Of a stretch of 43,283 nucleotides of DNA, positions 1 to 9,117 are shown one piece after another. The DNA is from Planctomycetota bacterium (GTDB taxonomy: Bacteria > Planctomycetota > J058 > JAJDCP01). Under the pieces are notes generated by a model that saw only the letters and a list, made by a program, of their open reading frames with translations, searched no databases and was not told the origin of the DNA. Both the position numbers and the translations under genes were made by a program. The DNA lies in the NCBI GenBank assembly GCA_029260765.1, contig JAJDCP010000035.1, positions 1 to 43,283 of the forward strand, written 5' to 3'. The stretch's first letter is position 1; every line of letters starts with the position of its first letter.

Positions 1-1
1 G

Positions 2-175
2 CTACCGGCGAGGGCTCCACCTCGGTCTGGCGAAGGGGCGGAGGTTCTGGACCAGGAAGACCTCCAGGACCGGGAGGTCTTCCAAGACCAGGAGGACTTC
101 CAGGACCCATGCATCGACCCCCCGGCATGGGAAGAACCCGCCATTGACGTTCATACAGGGTTGCTGATCCGATAG
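2..175 (+). pseudogene. IS91-family transposase, C-terminal remnant
   Basis: An open frame enters from the window edge and stops at 173-175. It ends in an acidic tail containing DPCIDPPAWEEP. The tail of the IS91-type transposase near 28020-28063 reads DPCVDPPAWEEP, so these are two copies of the same transposase end. Identity is lost right after the WEEP codons in both copies, which probably marks the element's end or a rearrangement boundary. Only about 57 codons are visible, so whether an intact transposase lies upstream is unknown. Bases 176-388 after it contain no gene I can support. Confidence 0.55.
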
Positions 176-368
176 GAACGGCAACGCGTCGCGTCGAACA
201 ACGCCAAGACTGCCTGTCACGCATGCCCGCCGAGCGGGGTAACGGAGGCGTTTTGCTTGACGATGAGGGACTCCATTCTCGGGAGTCTGGCTTGCTTTCG
301 GGCTGGCGGGTGGGCTTTGGGTACTGGTTTGACACTTGGGATGGAGTGCCGTAGGCTTGGACCTGGGG

Positions 369-395
369 GGTCGGGGGGTGGAATTCCCTATCCCT
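369..395. repeat. 27-bp sequence shared with 35447-35473
   Basis: The G-run-containing sequence at 369-395 matches 35447-35473 at 25 of 27 positions, and both copies end with the heptamer TATCCCT. These two occurrences share sequence to the left of the heptamer, while other heptamers have unrelated left flanks. They may be two copies of an entry or boundary site from which the fragment chains start (inference). Confidence 0.6.
389..395 (-). repeat. AGGGATA junction heptamer
   Basis: TATCCCT on the plus strand. The minus-strand repeat-protein fragment ends exactly here, and its TAG stop (394-396) overlaps the heptamer. To the left is the 27-bp sequence shared with 35447-35473. Confidence 0.6.
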
Positions 396-1635
396 AACCC
401 GAACCGCCGCGCTTGAACTTGCTCTTCAGCTTCGAAAGGATCCCGCCGCGGCTCGCTGAACCCGAAGATCCGCCACTTCCACCGCTTCGCGTGAACTTGC
501 TCTTCAGCTTCGAAAGGACTCCGCCGCTGGAACCCGAGCTGCCGGATCCGCTTCGGTTCCGCAGCTTGTTTGCCAGCAGCCCGATGCCGAGCCCGCCGGC
601 CCCCAGACCTGCGCCCAGAGCCAGCTTGCCTTTCATTTTCGAGAGGAATCCCGACCGCGACGACGAGGACGTCGCAGACGACGAGCCCTTACGCGTGAAC
701 TTGCTCTTCAGCTTCGAGAGGATCCCGCCACGGCTCGCTGAGCCCGACGATCCTCCGCTCGAACCACTGCGCGTAAACTTGCTCTTCAGCTTCGAGAGGA
801 TCCCGCCACGGCTCGACGCCGATCCAGAGCCGCCGCGATTCCGCAGCTTGCTCGCCAGCAACCCAATGCCGAGGCCACCGGCCCCCAAGCCTGCCCCCAA
901 CGCCAGCTTGCCCTTCATGCCCGACAGGAAACCGGAGCGCGTGCCAGAGCTGCCGCTGCTTTCCTTCTTGCGGGAGAAACGGTTCTTCATTCTGGCGAAG
1001 AACCCTGGCTTCTTCGCGGCACCGCTCGAGGAAGGACCACGTGAGAGCTTGGCCTTGAGCTTCGCAAAGAAGCTGCCGCGCGAGGAGGAACTGGAGCCAC
1101 CAGCAGCGCCCGAACCGCTTTTCTTGCGGTTCCGCAGTTTGTTCAGCAGCATGCCGGTGCCGAGTCCGGCGGCGCCTCCCAAGCCTGCGCCCAGGGCCAG
1201 CTTGCCCAACTTGGACGAAAGGAAGCCGCGCTTTTTGCCTTCGGTCCCTGCTCCGGCGCCCTTGCTCGAGCTGCCCCCACGGAATTTGTTCTTCAGCCGC
1301 TCGAGCAGACCTGGCTTCTTGGCTGCGCTGGCGCCCCCGGCACTGCTCGAGCCGCTTTTCTTGCGGTTCCGCAGTTTGTTCATCAGCATGCCGATGCCCA
1401 GACCCGCCGCGCCCCCCACGCCCGCGCCGATCATTGCCCGGCCGAGAGTCGAGGACAGGAAGCCCGGCTTCGATCCGCCACTGCTGCCCGAGCTCGAACC
1501 GCGGTTGCGCAACTTGTTCAGCAGCATTCCCGCGCCCAGGCCGGCTGCGCCACCCACGCCCGCGCCCAGGGCGAGCTTGCCCAACGTCGAAGAGAAGAAG
1601 CCCCGCTTCTTTCCTGCCGCTGCGCCACTTGATCC
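394..1635 (-). pseudogene. Fragment of glycine-zipper / cationic-helix repeat protein
   Basis: About 414 codons are open on the minus strand. Two modules alternate. Module A (5 copies) is a roughly 34-residue segment with LALGAG and GLGxG runs ending in NKLRNR, a glycine-zipper transmembrane hairpin flanked by Lys/Arg. Module B (7 copies) is a 13-residue cationic amphipathic helix such as GGILSKLKSKFTR. Ser/Gly linkers join them. The order is A, A-B, A-B-B, A-B-B, A-B-B, so the unit has been amplified. The left end stops on the heptamer at 389-395. The right end runs into an ATCCCT at about 1631-1637, beyond which the frame is antisense to the RHS gene, so the native start is missing. Module B resembles membrane-active peptides, and module A resembles glycine-zipper oligomerising segments. 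Function is unknown; a membrane-lytic or envelope protein is only a guess. Confidence 0.6.
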
Positions 1636-1644
1636 CTGGCCATC

Positions 1645-3846
1645 ATGAAGATCGGCCTGAGCTACGAAGTGCGCGGGATGGTCGAGAACATCACGTCCTA
1701 TGACGGGGCGAGCGTCGTCAAGAATGAGGTCGTGAACGAGTACAACAATCTCGGCCAGGTCACGAAGCAGTACCAGGAACACAGCGGGGCGAAGGACGGG
1801 TCAACGCCCTCGGTGCTGTACTCCTACGATTCAACACCGGCTTCGGGGGAATACAGCAAAGACTCGCGCAAAACAATGCGTCGCTTCGACAGCAGTGACC
1901 GTGTCTATTTCAACTATGGCGCCAGCGCAGGGGCCGGCGACAAGATGTCGCGCGTCGACAACCTTGCCGACGATGCTGCCCCGACCACCGAGTACGCCCG
2001 TTACCAGTATCTGGGAATGTCGACCTTTGTGGTGGTCGTCTATCCCGAGATCGACTCTACGTTCCTCATGACCTTGGACCATGGAACAGCCAATGCCTAT
2101 GTGGGCCTGGACCGCTTCAACCGGATTGTCGACATGCTTTGGGATTTCCACAGCGTGGAAATCGACCGTTTTCAGTATGGGTATGATCGGAACTCCAACC
2201 CACTGTTTGCTTCGAACAAAGTGGACACCGATTCCGGCAACGAATACGCCTACGACGAGATCAACCGCCTGATCGACGCCAAGCGCGGCCCGATCAGTTC
2301 CGGCGTGGTTGCCGACCCCGACCACCGGGAGGTCTACGACCTTGACGCCACAGGCAATTGGAACGGCTACTTCGTCCAGGACGGGCAGACAACCTGGAAG
2401 CAGCGGCGGGAGTTCAACCAGGCCAACGAAATCGTCGACCTGACGAACTGGGTGGTGCCCGAGTACGACCTGGCCGGGAACATGACCACGATTCCCCAGC
2501 CCGCGGATCTGGCACAGGGCTACGCTTTGACGTGGGACGGCTGGAACCGGCTGGTCAAGGTGGTCGAGGGAACGACAACGATCGCGGAGTATGGCTACGA
2601 TGGGCTGATGCGCAGGCAGACTGAAGACGATCAGACCGACGTTCGGCACTTCTACTACTCGCTGGCCTGGCAGGTGGTCGAAGAGCGGCTGAACGCCTTG
2701 ACGACCGCTGACGCGGAGTACGTGTGGGGCATTCGGTACATCGACGACCTGGTGCGCAGGCTGAAGGGTGAGGGGGCGAACTCGGTCATCTACGCGCTGA
2801 AGGACCGCATGTGGAGCATTTCGAGCTTGGTAGAAACCAGCAAGGGAACGGTGCTCGAGCGGTACGTGTACGACCCGTACGGGAAGCCGACGGTGTTGAC
2901 CGGGACGTTTGGGCCGCGGTCGAGTTCGCTGTACAGCTGGAGCTACCTGTTCCAGGGGCAGGAGTGGGATTCGCTGACGGGGCTGTATCAGTTCAGGATG
3001 AGGTACTACCATTCGGGGTTGGGGTTGTTTGTCAGCAGGGATCCGATTGTTGCGAATCAAAAATCAGGCAGCTATAGATTTGGATTGACTTCGCCCATGG
3101 TCATTCTGGATCCACTTGGCCTGGATAGTTACAGGATCGAAGGCGAGTATCTGATTCGAACAGTATGCATCAAGTTTGAATTCAACGAGGACATAGGATT
3201 TCGGCAACGGGAGGGAAAAACAGAAGAAGAAGAAAGGGAGACGTACAGGGAACAGTTCACCAAGCAGATAACGACAGCTCTAAATTGCGACAAGTATAGA
3301 ATCAGGGGGCCCCGCTCAGACGCCGGCTACATACCGCGGATTGAAATCACAGACGTTGGCGAAGAGGGTTCACCGGACCTTACGGTGATTGCCTACAACG
3401 ACCTTAATCTCGTACAGCATTTTGAACGCAACACGAATACTATCCACTTTGGTCCGCGCGGGCACGGAGGAATGCAAAATCACCATCCAGTCGGCCGCCG
3501 CGAACCTCTCTATGCGTGCCACGAGTTCCTTCACTATTTGGGCTTCAGGCATCCCGGTAAATATTTGTCGAGAGAAAACCAAGACGAATTGAAGCAATGG
3601 CACGTGGAAACACACCCGAATCAGCCCCCTCAGTCTTGGGACTATTGGGGGGATATCGATTCGATTAGTGGCGCGGGCGAAGAGGTTCGGCCGTATTTCT
3701 ACGAAGGATGGTTTGAATTCCTGGAAGATCGGTGTGGCCTCCCGGGTTTCTACAACATACGCGCAGTTGAGGATAACGCTTGGCAATTACCTACTGTCTC
3801 GTCGTACTACAATCAGAATCCGTGGGTCAACCCTTGGCCACAATGA
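1645..3846 (+). CDS. RHS/YD-repeat tip with metzincin-type C-terminal toxin domain
   Basis: 733 residues. Residues 1-470 are YD/RHS repeats (YDEINRLIDAKRG, YDGLMRR) ending in the RHS hallmark GLYQFRMRYYHSGLG followed by LFVSRDP. After DPLGL the sequence becomes variable and AT-richer. This C-terminal domain carries HEFLHYLGFRH at residues 626-636, an exact HExxHxxGxxH zinc motif of metzincin peptidases, so the predicted toxin is a secreted or delivered metalloprotease. Full RHS proteins are much longer; the N-terminal part is lost at an ATCCCT break near 1631. ATG 1645 is merely the first in-frame start and lacks a good ribosome binding site, so this may be a silent displaced tip. The downstream gene at 3944 is the likely immunity partner. 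The core is closely similar to the second tip at 13301-15003. Confidence 0.8.
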   Translation: MKIGLSYEVRGMVENITSYDGASVVKNEVVNEYNNLGQVTKQYQEHSGAKDGSTPSVLYSYDSTPASGEYSKDSRKTMRRFDSSDRVYFNYGASAGAGDKMSRVDNLADDAAPTTEYARYQYLGMSTFVVVVYPEIDSTFLMTLDHGTANAYVGLDRFNRIVDMLWDFHSVEIDRFQYGYDRNSNPLFASNKVDTDSGNEYAYDEINRLIDAKRGPISSGVVADPDHREVYDLDATGNWNGYFVQDGQTTWKQRREFNQANEIVDLTNWVVPEYDLAGNMTTIPQPADLAQGYALTWDGWNRLVKVVEGTTTIAEYGYDGLMRRQTEDDQTDVRHFYYSLAWQVVEERLNALTTADAEYVWGIRYIDDLVRRLKGEGANSVIYALKDRMWSISSLVETSKGTVLERYVYDPYGKPTVLTGTFGPRSSSLYSWSYLFQGQEWDSLTGLYQFRMRYYHSGLGLFVSRDPIVANQKSGSYRFGLTSPMVILDPLGLDSYRIEGEYLIRTVCIKFEFNEDIGFRQREGKTEEEERETYREQFTKQITTALNCDKYRIRGPRSDAGYIPRIEITDVGEEGSPDLTVIAYNDLNLVQHFERNTNTIHFGPRGHGGMQNHHPVGRREPLYACHEFLHYLGFRHPGKYLSRENQDELKQWHVETHPNQPPQSWDYWGDIDSISGAGEEVRPYFYEGWFEFLEDRCGLPGFYNIRAVEDNAWQLPTVSSYYNQNPWVNPWPQ

Positions 3847-3943
3847 ACGACTTCTTGCGGGTCCTCTATCTGCCCGCCAGACAGGTCCGGAGCATGATGC
3901 GAGGCAGCAACTACTCGAGAATCCGGCGATCAAGGAAGCTAGA

Positions 3944-4681
3944 GTGACGGCTGCAAACAAAAGGAGATCGGCGGCAATCGGCTGCTTGGCTTTCGCAGTG
4001 TTGGCTCTTGCAATGTTGGCCTACTTGTTGATAGCTGCAAGGCCCTCAGAGAATGCCCCGGTCGAGAACGGCCTGTCTATACAGATTGACTACAACGGCA
4101 AAAGGTCGCATTCAGTAGATCTGACAATCTGCGGAAATAGATACATCAACCTGAAGGTGGCAAGCGCGGAAAGTACCGCTGTCGTAGCCAACATGAGCAA
4201 GCCCGATGGTAGCTGGCTGCCTCGCCGTGAATGTAGTGACTTCATAGAGGTCATCTTCTTTGTCGGATCATCGAGAGATACGCTGCTGATCAGAGAGACT
4301 GGCGTGGAATTTCAATATCACAAGGGGATGCAGGTCGACGACGGACTCTTCGGTACAGAATCTTACACATTGGAGTGTTTCTTCCGCATTGACTGGACCC
4401 GTGAGCGGTTTGACGAAGTCATGAAGGCCGCAGATCGGTTGGGGTTAACATCGAACAGCGGAATCTACGACACAGAGACAATTGAAGATGGGATTTGGAT
4501 CAATTTGACGTTGAGCAATCGTGGCCGGATCAGTACTTCAGAAATGAATAACTGCATGCCGGAAAACGTCATTGCTTGGTTGGACACGCTCAGGCTTGTG
4601 GCTGAACGAGTTCAGCGTGACTTACCCTACGATTTCCCCCAACCTCTGATTCTGCCGAACTTCACGACCTCAGCCATTTGA
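3944..4681 (+). CDS. Membrane-anchored putative immunity protein
   Basis: 245 residues from GTG 3944, chosen because AAGGAAG lies 5-11 bases upstream and longer in-frame starts overlap the RHS gene. Residues 10-34 form one hydrophobic helix (CLAFAVLALAMLAYLLIAA) preceded by KRR, so the protein is probably anchored with its remaining ~210 residues outside the cytoplasm. It follows the metzincin-tipped RHS gene by about 100 bases and shares that gene's lower-GC 3' composition. Position suggests it protects the producer from the RHS metalloprotease. No family is recognised, so the immunity role is inferred from context only. Confidence 0.6.
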   Translation: MTAANKRRSAAIGCLAFAVLALAMLAYLLIAARPSENAPVENGLSIQIDYNGKRSHSVDLTICGNRYINLKVASAESTAVVANMSKPDGSWLPRRECSDFIEVIFFVGSSRDTLLIRETGVEFQYHKGMQVDDGLFGTESYTLECFFRIDWTRERFDEVMKAADRLGLTSNSGIYDTETIEDGIWINLTLSNRGRISTSEMNNCMPENVIAWLDTLRLVAERVQRDLPYDFPQPLILPNFTTSAI

Positions 4682-4694
4682 TGTTGTCGCCGAT

Positions 4695-5297
4695 CTATCG
4701 GGCAACCGTCACCGTGAACCGTTTGGGTGGCACCGCATAGCCCATCTTCCCGAGCACAGCGAGCTGCTCTTTCTCAAGATTGACGCGCTCCCAATACTCT
4801 GCGGTCCCGACCTTCACCTTTTGTACGCGCGCGTTGGCGAAGACTCGCTGGAGCCTCTCGAGCGTCATGCCCGACTTGTGACGGAGCCAGCGGCCGAGGT
4901 TGAAGGCCATCACGGCGAGGCTCAGGTGCGCCTGGACGCGATCTGCTCGGCGATGTCTGATCGGGCCGAGCTTGACGGTTGATTTCAGACATCGGAATAC
5001 CTCCTCGATCTTGAAGAGAGAACGATAGACCTCGTCGACCTCCACCGGATCCTTCGTCAGGACGTCTGTTCCGATCACCGACTTGCCCGCGTTTCTGCGG
5101 GCGTCCGCGATCTTCTTACGATCCAGCAGGACCTTGCCGATGGGGCGACCCTTGCCGTCCCGCTTGTGTGCGCTGCGCCGCACGTAGCGCTTCAGGACGG
5201 GGTGATCCCTTCTATGACAACCTTTCCTTCTTCGAGCCGGTAGAAGAACCGGACGGCGACTGAGTCCACTCTGGCCTGCATCGCCCTCCTGTGGCAC
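4695..5297 (-). pseudogene. DDE transposase C-terminal fragment (IS4/IS1634-like)
   Basis: The minus-strand frame contains GTDV, VDEVYRSLFKIEEVFRCLKS and LSLAVMAFNLGRWLR. This matches the C-terminal part of IS4/IS1634-type DDE transposases, where the glutamate of the triad sits in the Y/xxE-xxF-R-lKS helix. A natural stop is present at 4695. Upstream, around 5200-5210, the frame changes: VRFFYRLEEGKVVIEG is readable in one frame and HPVLKRYVRRSA in another, and ATCCCT lies at this point. The N-terminal catalytic half is absent. A separate IS1634-like N-terminal half exists at 41047-41590, but I cannot show they come from one element. Confidence 0.6.
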
Positions 5298-5324
5298 AGG
5301 CCATGGCCGCCTGGGCGCTCGCGG

Positions 5325-5456
5325 CTACCCCTTGTCGACGTTGGGAACCCAGTAGGGCCCGCCGAGGGTGATCGTCGTACCGTTGGAAAGGGTGATCGAG
5401 CTCATCGGTGTGCTCGGGCTGCGGTTTCCGGCCTGGATAGCTGTTGCGACATTCAT
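5325..5456 (-). CDS. Small peptide divergent from the sigma/kinase operon
   Basis: 43 residues beginning MNVATAIQAGNRSPSTPM, with GGAGAG 4 bases before the ATG, a good ribosome binding site. The peptide is rich in Ser, Thr and Asn and ends PYWVPNVDKG. No signal peptide is seen. It faces away from the ECF sigma factor gene starting at 5706. Another short, well-started peptide gene (20161-20301) faces away from a kinase gene in the same manner. A role as a kinase substrate or regulator is possible but unsupported. It is unrecognised and may be non-functional. Confidence 0.45.
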   Translation of the reverse strand: MNVATAIQAGNRSPSTPMSSITLSNGTTITLGGPYWVPNVDKG

Positions 5457-5705
5457 GATACTCTCCTTTATTCGCGGGACTGGCAGCACCAGCTCCCGCT
5501 TTTTACGGTTGTGTGACGCATGTCTCCTGGCTTGCGTTCGCTGCGTCGCCTTGAACTCTCCATGAGCAGCCTGCGCTGGGGATCCTTTCCAGAGAATCGC
5601 AGTCTTTCTTTGCGCAACGAACCAGTGCCAAAGAATGCAGCAGAAAGATGACCCGAGGCCAGGGCAGGTTTGCGGATACTGGGGCAGAGACCATGAGGGG
5701 CCCAC

Positions 5706-6257
5706 GTGGACACAGGATCCAAGACCACCGCCCTGGCCGCTCGCGCAGCCGCCGAGTCGCCAGCCAGCAATGCCGAGCACGAGCGCCTCTTCGAGCGGGT
5801 GTACGAGCGCATCTTCCGCTACTTCTGGCGCATCTGCGGGGATCCTGAGGCGGCCGGGGACAACACCCAGGAGACGCTGCTCCTGCTCGAGAGCTCGCTG
5901 CGGGAGGGCCGCTACGAGCCGGGGCGCTCGTTCAATACCTGGATCTTCCTCAAGGCCCATCGGGTCTATTGCGCCTGGTGCAGGAGCCGTGTCCGCAAGA
6001 CCACAGCACTGGTCGAGGAGCCGCTGGAAGCGCCGCGCATCGAGGCTGTCGAACGGCGCCTGGACGCCACCCAGGCTCTCGAGGCAGTGCGCAACGAGCT
6101 GGGAGATGAAGCCTGCGAAGCCTTCGTGCTGCGCTACGAGGGCGGCCTCAGTCTCGATGCTCTGGCCAGCGTGCTCGGTTGCACGCGCAAGACGCTCGGC
6201 CGTCGGCTGCAGGCGGCCCATCGGGTCATCGACCGGCTGCTGGAGGGAAAGCGATGA
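5706..6257 (+). CDS. ECF-type RNA polymerase sigma factor
   Basis: 183 residues. Residues ~25-95 resemble sigma region 2: acidic and aromatic helices LFERVYERIFRYFWRICGD, then NTQETLLLLESSLREG. Residues ~115-175 resemble region 4: ELGDEACEAFVLRYEGGLSL, followed by a helix-turn-helix around LASVLGCTRKTLGRRL. Size and two-domain layout fit ECF sigma-70 factors. Its stop codon overlaps the start of the kinase gene (ATGA at 6254-6257), so the two are translationally coupled. In Planctomycetota, ECF sigma factors are commonly coupled to Hanks-type kinases, which suggests control by phosphorylation (inference). Confidence 0.85.
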   Translation: MDTGSKTTALAARAAAESPASNAEHERLFERVYERIFRYFWRICGDPEAAGDNTQETLLLLESSLREGRYEPGRSFNTWIFLKAHRVYCAWCRSRVRKTTALVEEPLEAPRIEAVERRLDATQALEAVRNELGDEACEAFVLRYEGGLSLDALASVLGCTRKTLGRRLQAAHRVIDRLLEGKR

Positions 6258-8212
6258 GCGGTTCCCCTGAAGCCGAGCCTCGGCGTGATATCACAGCCCT
6301 GTTCCGAAGCGAGGCCACGCCTCTGGGGCGTCAAGAGCTGAGCCGCGGCGGACAACGCCTGGCCGCTCTGCGCGCGCCCCGGCTGCAGCCCGGCCAGGAG
6401 CTTGCCGGCTACCGCATCGAGGCGGTGCTGGGCAGCGGTGGGCAGGCGACGGTATACCGGGGACGGGCCGGACAGGACGAGGTCGCGATCAAGGTCCCGC
6501 ACCCGTCCGTGCTAGGGCGGATGGTGCGTGAGGCGCAGATCCTGTTCCACCTTGAGCATCCGTCGATCCTGCGCATCGAGGCGGCCAGGCCTGAGGGCGT
6601 GGTGCCCCACATCATCACCGAGCTTGCGACAGGAGGCTCGCTGGCGGACCGTCTGCAGGCGCTGGGGCCACAGGCGCTGGGCCTGCCCTACGAGGAGGTG
6701 CACAGCATAGGCCAGCAGGTGCTGCAGGCTTTGGCCTACGCGCACCGCAAAGGCGTCGTGCACCGCGACCTCAAGCCGTCGAACATCCTGTTCGACAGCG
6801 CAGGCCGGGTGAAGCTCGCAGACTTTGGGGTCGGCAGCCTTGAGCTGGTGCGGTCCCTCGCCCATAGCTTGAGCGGGGGCACCGCCAGCCGTGGGCTCGG
6901 CACGCCCCTGTACGTGGCACCCGAACAGTGGAGCGGGGGCGAGCCCGACGCGCGCTCGGACCTCTACGCCCTGGGCAAGGTCCTGTATGAGCTCTTGACG
7001 AGCCGGCGCCCGAACACCTTGCTGCCGATCGGGCGCTTCCGCCAGGACGCTGTCCCGGCCTGGGATGACCTGATCTTCGCGCTAGTCGATGATGACCCGG
7101 GGGCGCGGCCTTCGGTGGAAGAGACCGAGACCTTGTTCCAGGCCGCCCTCATCAAGCAGCGCGCGGGCCACGCGCAGGGGGCTGAACCGGCTGACGCGCT
7201 GCTCTCCAAGCGAGCGATCAGGGGGGCGGGCGACCCGCAGCCCCGGATGCCCGAGCCGCCGCACGCGCGCCTGGGGCTCCTGGTCGTGGCGCTGGCTGCC
7301 GCCGCCACCGCCGACGGCGTGCTCGAGGGGGTGCTGCCCTGGTCGGCGGCGCTGGCCCTGGCCGCCGCGCTGGGAGCCGGGGCTGCGTGGGCGTTGTCGG
7401 CCGGTTACGCCATCATGCGCGAGACCTGGTTCCTGCGCACCTATGAGACGATCAGTGGTGTGGTCGGCGACCAGGCGCGAGGGATCGAGGCGCTGCGCTC
7501 GGCCAAGGCCTGCAGGGAGGAGTCTGCTGGACCCGGCCCGGAGGAGTATCACGAGCTGCGTGAGGAGGTCCGCAAGAAGAACCTCGAGATCGATGCTCTG
7601 ACGAGGGCGGTGAAGCACCTCGAGGCTGAGCAGCGGAGTGCCTGGCGAGTGTCTTTCGAACCGGGCGTCCCCGGGTCCCTGTTCGGGGGCCAACCGTTCG
7701 GCATGCGTGCGCCTCACACAGGTCCTGGCGCCACTCCCTGGCTTGAGCCGAGCCAATTTGGACCCGCTGGCCCAGGTGGGCCCGGAGCTGTGCGCCGTGC
7801 GAAGGACGTCTCTGGGCCGCCGGAGCAGGCCCCCGAGATAGTCTCCTTCCCTCTCGAGGTACCGCTGCCAACGAAGGATCTGCCCTTTCTGCGCAGGCAA
7901 CTCATACAGGCGGCGCGACGGGCTCTGTGGGTGGGGCTGCTCTCGGACACGGGCAGGGTCAAACTGGCGCGGCCCGCCAATGTGGGGCCCCCGTCGGCTT
8001 CCGCGGCCTGCAGGGTGTTCCTCTACCTATTCCCGAGCTTGCCGCAGGCTACAAGCCTCGGGCCCGACTGCATCGTCCGGTATGAGGTCTGCGGGCATTG
8101 GTGCGGCTTCGCCAAGCTGACCGAGCACTATGGGCTGGTCGCACTGTACCAGACCAAGGAGGAGGTCGATGCGGCCTGGGAAACCGTCCGCGTGCTGTTG
8201 ACGGTGTTGTGA
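6254..8212 (+). CDS. Transmembrane Ser/Thr protein kinase
   Basis: 652 residues; ATG 6254 is used because it overlaps the sigma factor stop (ATGA). Kinase motifs are complete: glycine loop GSGGQATVY near 60-68, lysine VAIK at 80, HRDLKPSN at 170-177, DFG at 190-192 and APE at 222-224. Two hydrophobic segments follow (about 339-358 and 363-386). Next comes a charged predicted coiled coil (about 430-465) and a C-terminal region of unknown fold ending near the stop. It is therefore likely an active kinase tethered to the membrane by a hairpin. It is the partner of the upstream ECF factor and may phosphorylate it. The gene appears intact. Confidence 0.88.
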   Translation: MSGSPEAEPRRDITALFRSEATPLGRQELSRGGQRLAALRAPRLQPGQELAGYRIEAVLGSGGQATVYRGRAGQDEVAIKVPHPSVLGRMVREAQILFHLEHPSILRIEAARPEGVVPHIITELATGGSLADRLQALGPQALGLPYEEVHSIGQQVLQALAYAHRKGVVHRDLKPSNILFDSAGRVKLADFGVGSLELVRSLAHSLSGGTASRGLGTPLYVAPEQWSGGEPDARSDLYALGKVLYELLTSRRPNTLLPIGRFRQDAVPAWDDLIFALVDDDPGARPSVEETETLFQAALIKQRAGHAQGAEPADALLSKRAIRGAGDPQPRMPEPPHARLGLLVVALAAAATADGVLEGVLPWSAALALAAALGAGAAWALSAGYAIMRETWFLRTYETISGVVGDQARGIEALRSAKACREESAGPGPEEYHELREEVRKKNLEIDALTRAVKHLEAEQRSAWRVSFEPGVPGSLFGGQPFGMRAPHTGPGATPWLEPSQFGPAGPGGPGAVRRAKDVSGPPEQAPEIVSFPLEVPLPTKDLPFLRRQLIQAARRALWVGLLSDTGRVKLARPANVGPPSASAACRVFLYLFPSLPQATSLGPDCIVRYEVCGHWCGFAKLTEHYGLVALYQTKEEVDAAWETVRVLLTVL

Positions 8213-8267
8213 GGGCTGGCGCAGCAGCGACAGGATCGACGGGCTGCCTCGTCCTGCGTTATGGTGA

Positions 8268-9116
8268 ATGGAGGCCTGGTTTGAAGAGGTGGACCTCGTG
8301 GATGCGACGAGCCAGCAGTCAGCGGCGTCCCCGGACCGCTCCGCCCCGGGCCCCACCCAGCGTGCAGAGGCGCTGATCGCGCGCTGGCAGTCCCAGCTGC
8401 CCACGTCAACGGACCTCGCCTCGTGTTCGTCCGCCCGAACCTACAAACCGCCGACCCTGCCGACAGTCGCCACCCCCGTCGGGCCCGCCGCTGGACTGCC
8501 TGGACGACGCTACGAGCGGACGGTGGAGATCGGCCGAGGCGGCATGGGGGTGGTCTACCGTGCGCAGCAGACCGCGCTCGATCGTGACGTCGCGCTCAAG
8601 ACCGTGCTTCCTGGTCAGGGGAGCCGTGCCTTCGTCGCGGAGGCCCTGACCACCGGCCGGCTGGAACACCCCAACATCGTGCCGATCTACGACCTCGGGG
8701 ACGACCAGGGCGAGCCCTTCTTGGTGATGCGCCTGATCGAAGGACAGCCCTGGGACACGCTGCTGCAAGGGGAGCAGGCCGCAGATCTGGTCTTCCACGT
8801 GGAGGTGCTGGTGCAGCTCTGCAACGCTGTGGCCTACGCCCACAGCCGCAGCATCGTGCACAATGATCTCAAGCCTTCCAACGTCATGCTCGGCCGCTAC
8901 GGCGAGGTGCTGTTGCTCGACTGGGGTCTGGCGGTGGATGTCGGGGAGCCCCCCAGACACCCGGGCCTTGTGCACAAGAGCGCGCTGTCGGCCTGTTGCG
9001 GGACGCCGCAGTACTTTCCCCCCGAGCTGGCCGAAGGACGGGGCCCGGACATCGGGCCCTGGACCGATGTCTACCTGCTGGGCGGCATCCTCCACCACAT
9101 CCTGACGGGATATCCC
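8268..9116 (+). pseudogene. Ser/Thr protein kinase, truncated after the catalytic lobe
   Basis: From ATG 8268 the frame shows an N-terminal extension, glycine loop GRGGMG (89-94), ALK lysine near 111, HND-LKPSN (198-205; the usual HRD arginine is Asn), DWG (218-220) and [10 protein letters not shown]. After [15 protein letters not shown], at the heptamer 9111-9117, kinase similarity ends. A different reading frame then continues as the C-terminus of CTP synthase. The kinase thus loses its last helices and any C-terminal domain, and a read-through product would carry out-of-frame residues up to 9734. It lies 55 bases after the preceding kinase gene and may once have been in its operon. Confidence 0.8.
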
Positions 9117-9117
9117 T
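9111..9117 (-). repeat. AGGGATA junction heptamer
   Basis: Exact TATCCCT at the switch from kinase to CTP synthase sequence. It is embedded in the palindrome GGGATATCCC (9107-9116). Confidence 0.7.

Noticed and set aside
413..1648. A 411-codon plus-strand Pro/Leu/Arg-rich frame
   Set aside because: It is the antisense shadow of the glycine-zipper/cationic repeats, whose periodic minus-strand modules make biochemical sense.
1636..1782. N-terminal extension of the minus-strand repeat-protein frame
   Set aside because: These ~47 codons are antisense to the RHS gene and lie beyond the ATCCCT break, so they are not part of the repeat protein.
1831..3060. A 409-codon minus-strand open frame opposite the first RHS tip
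   Set aside because: The plus strand encodes clear YD/RHS repeats; the minus frame has no start signal or domain.
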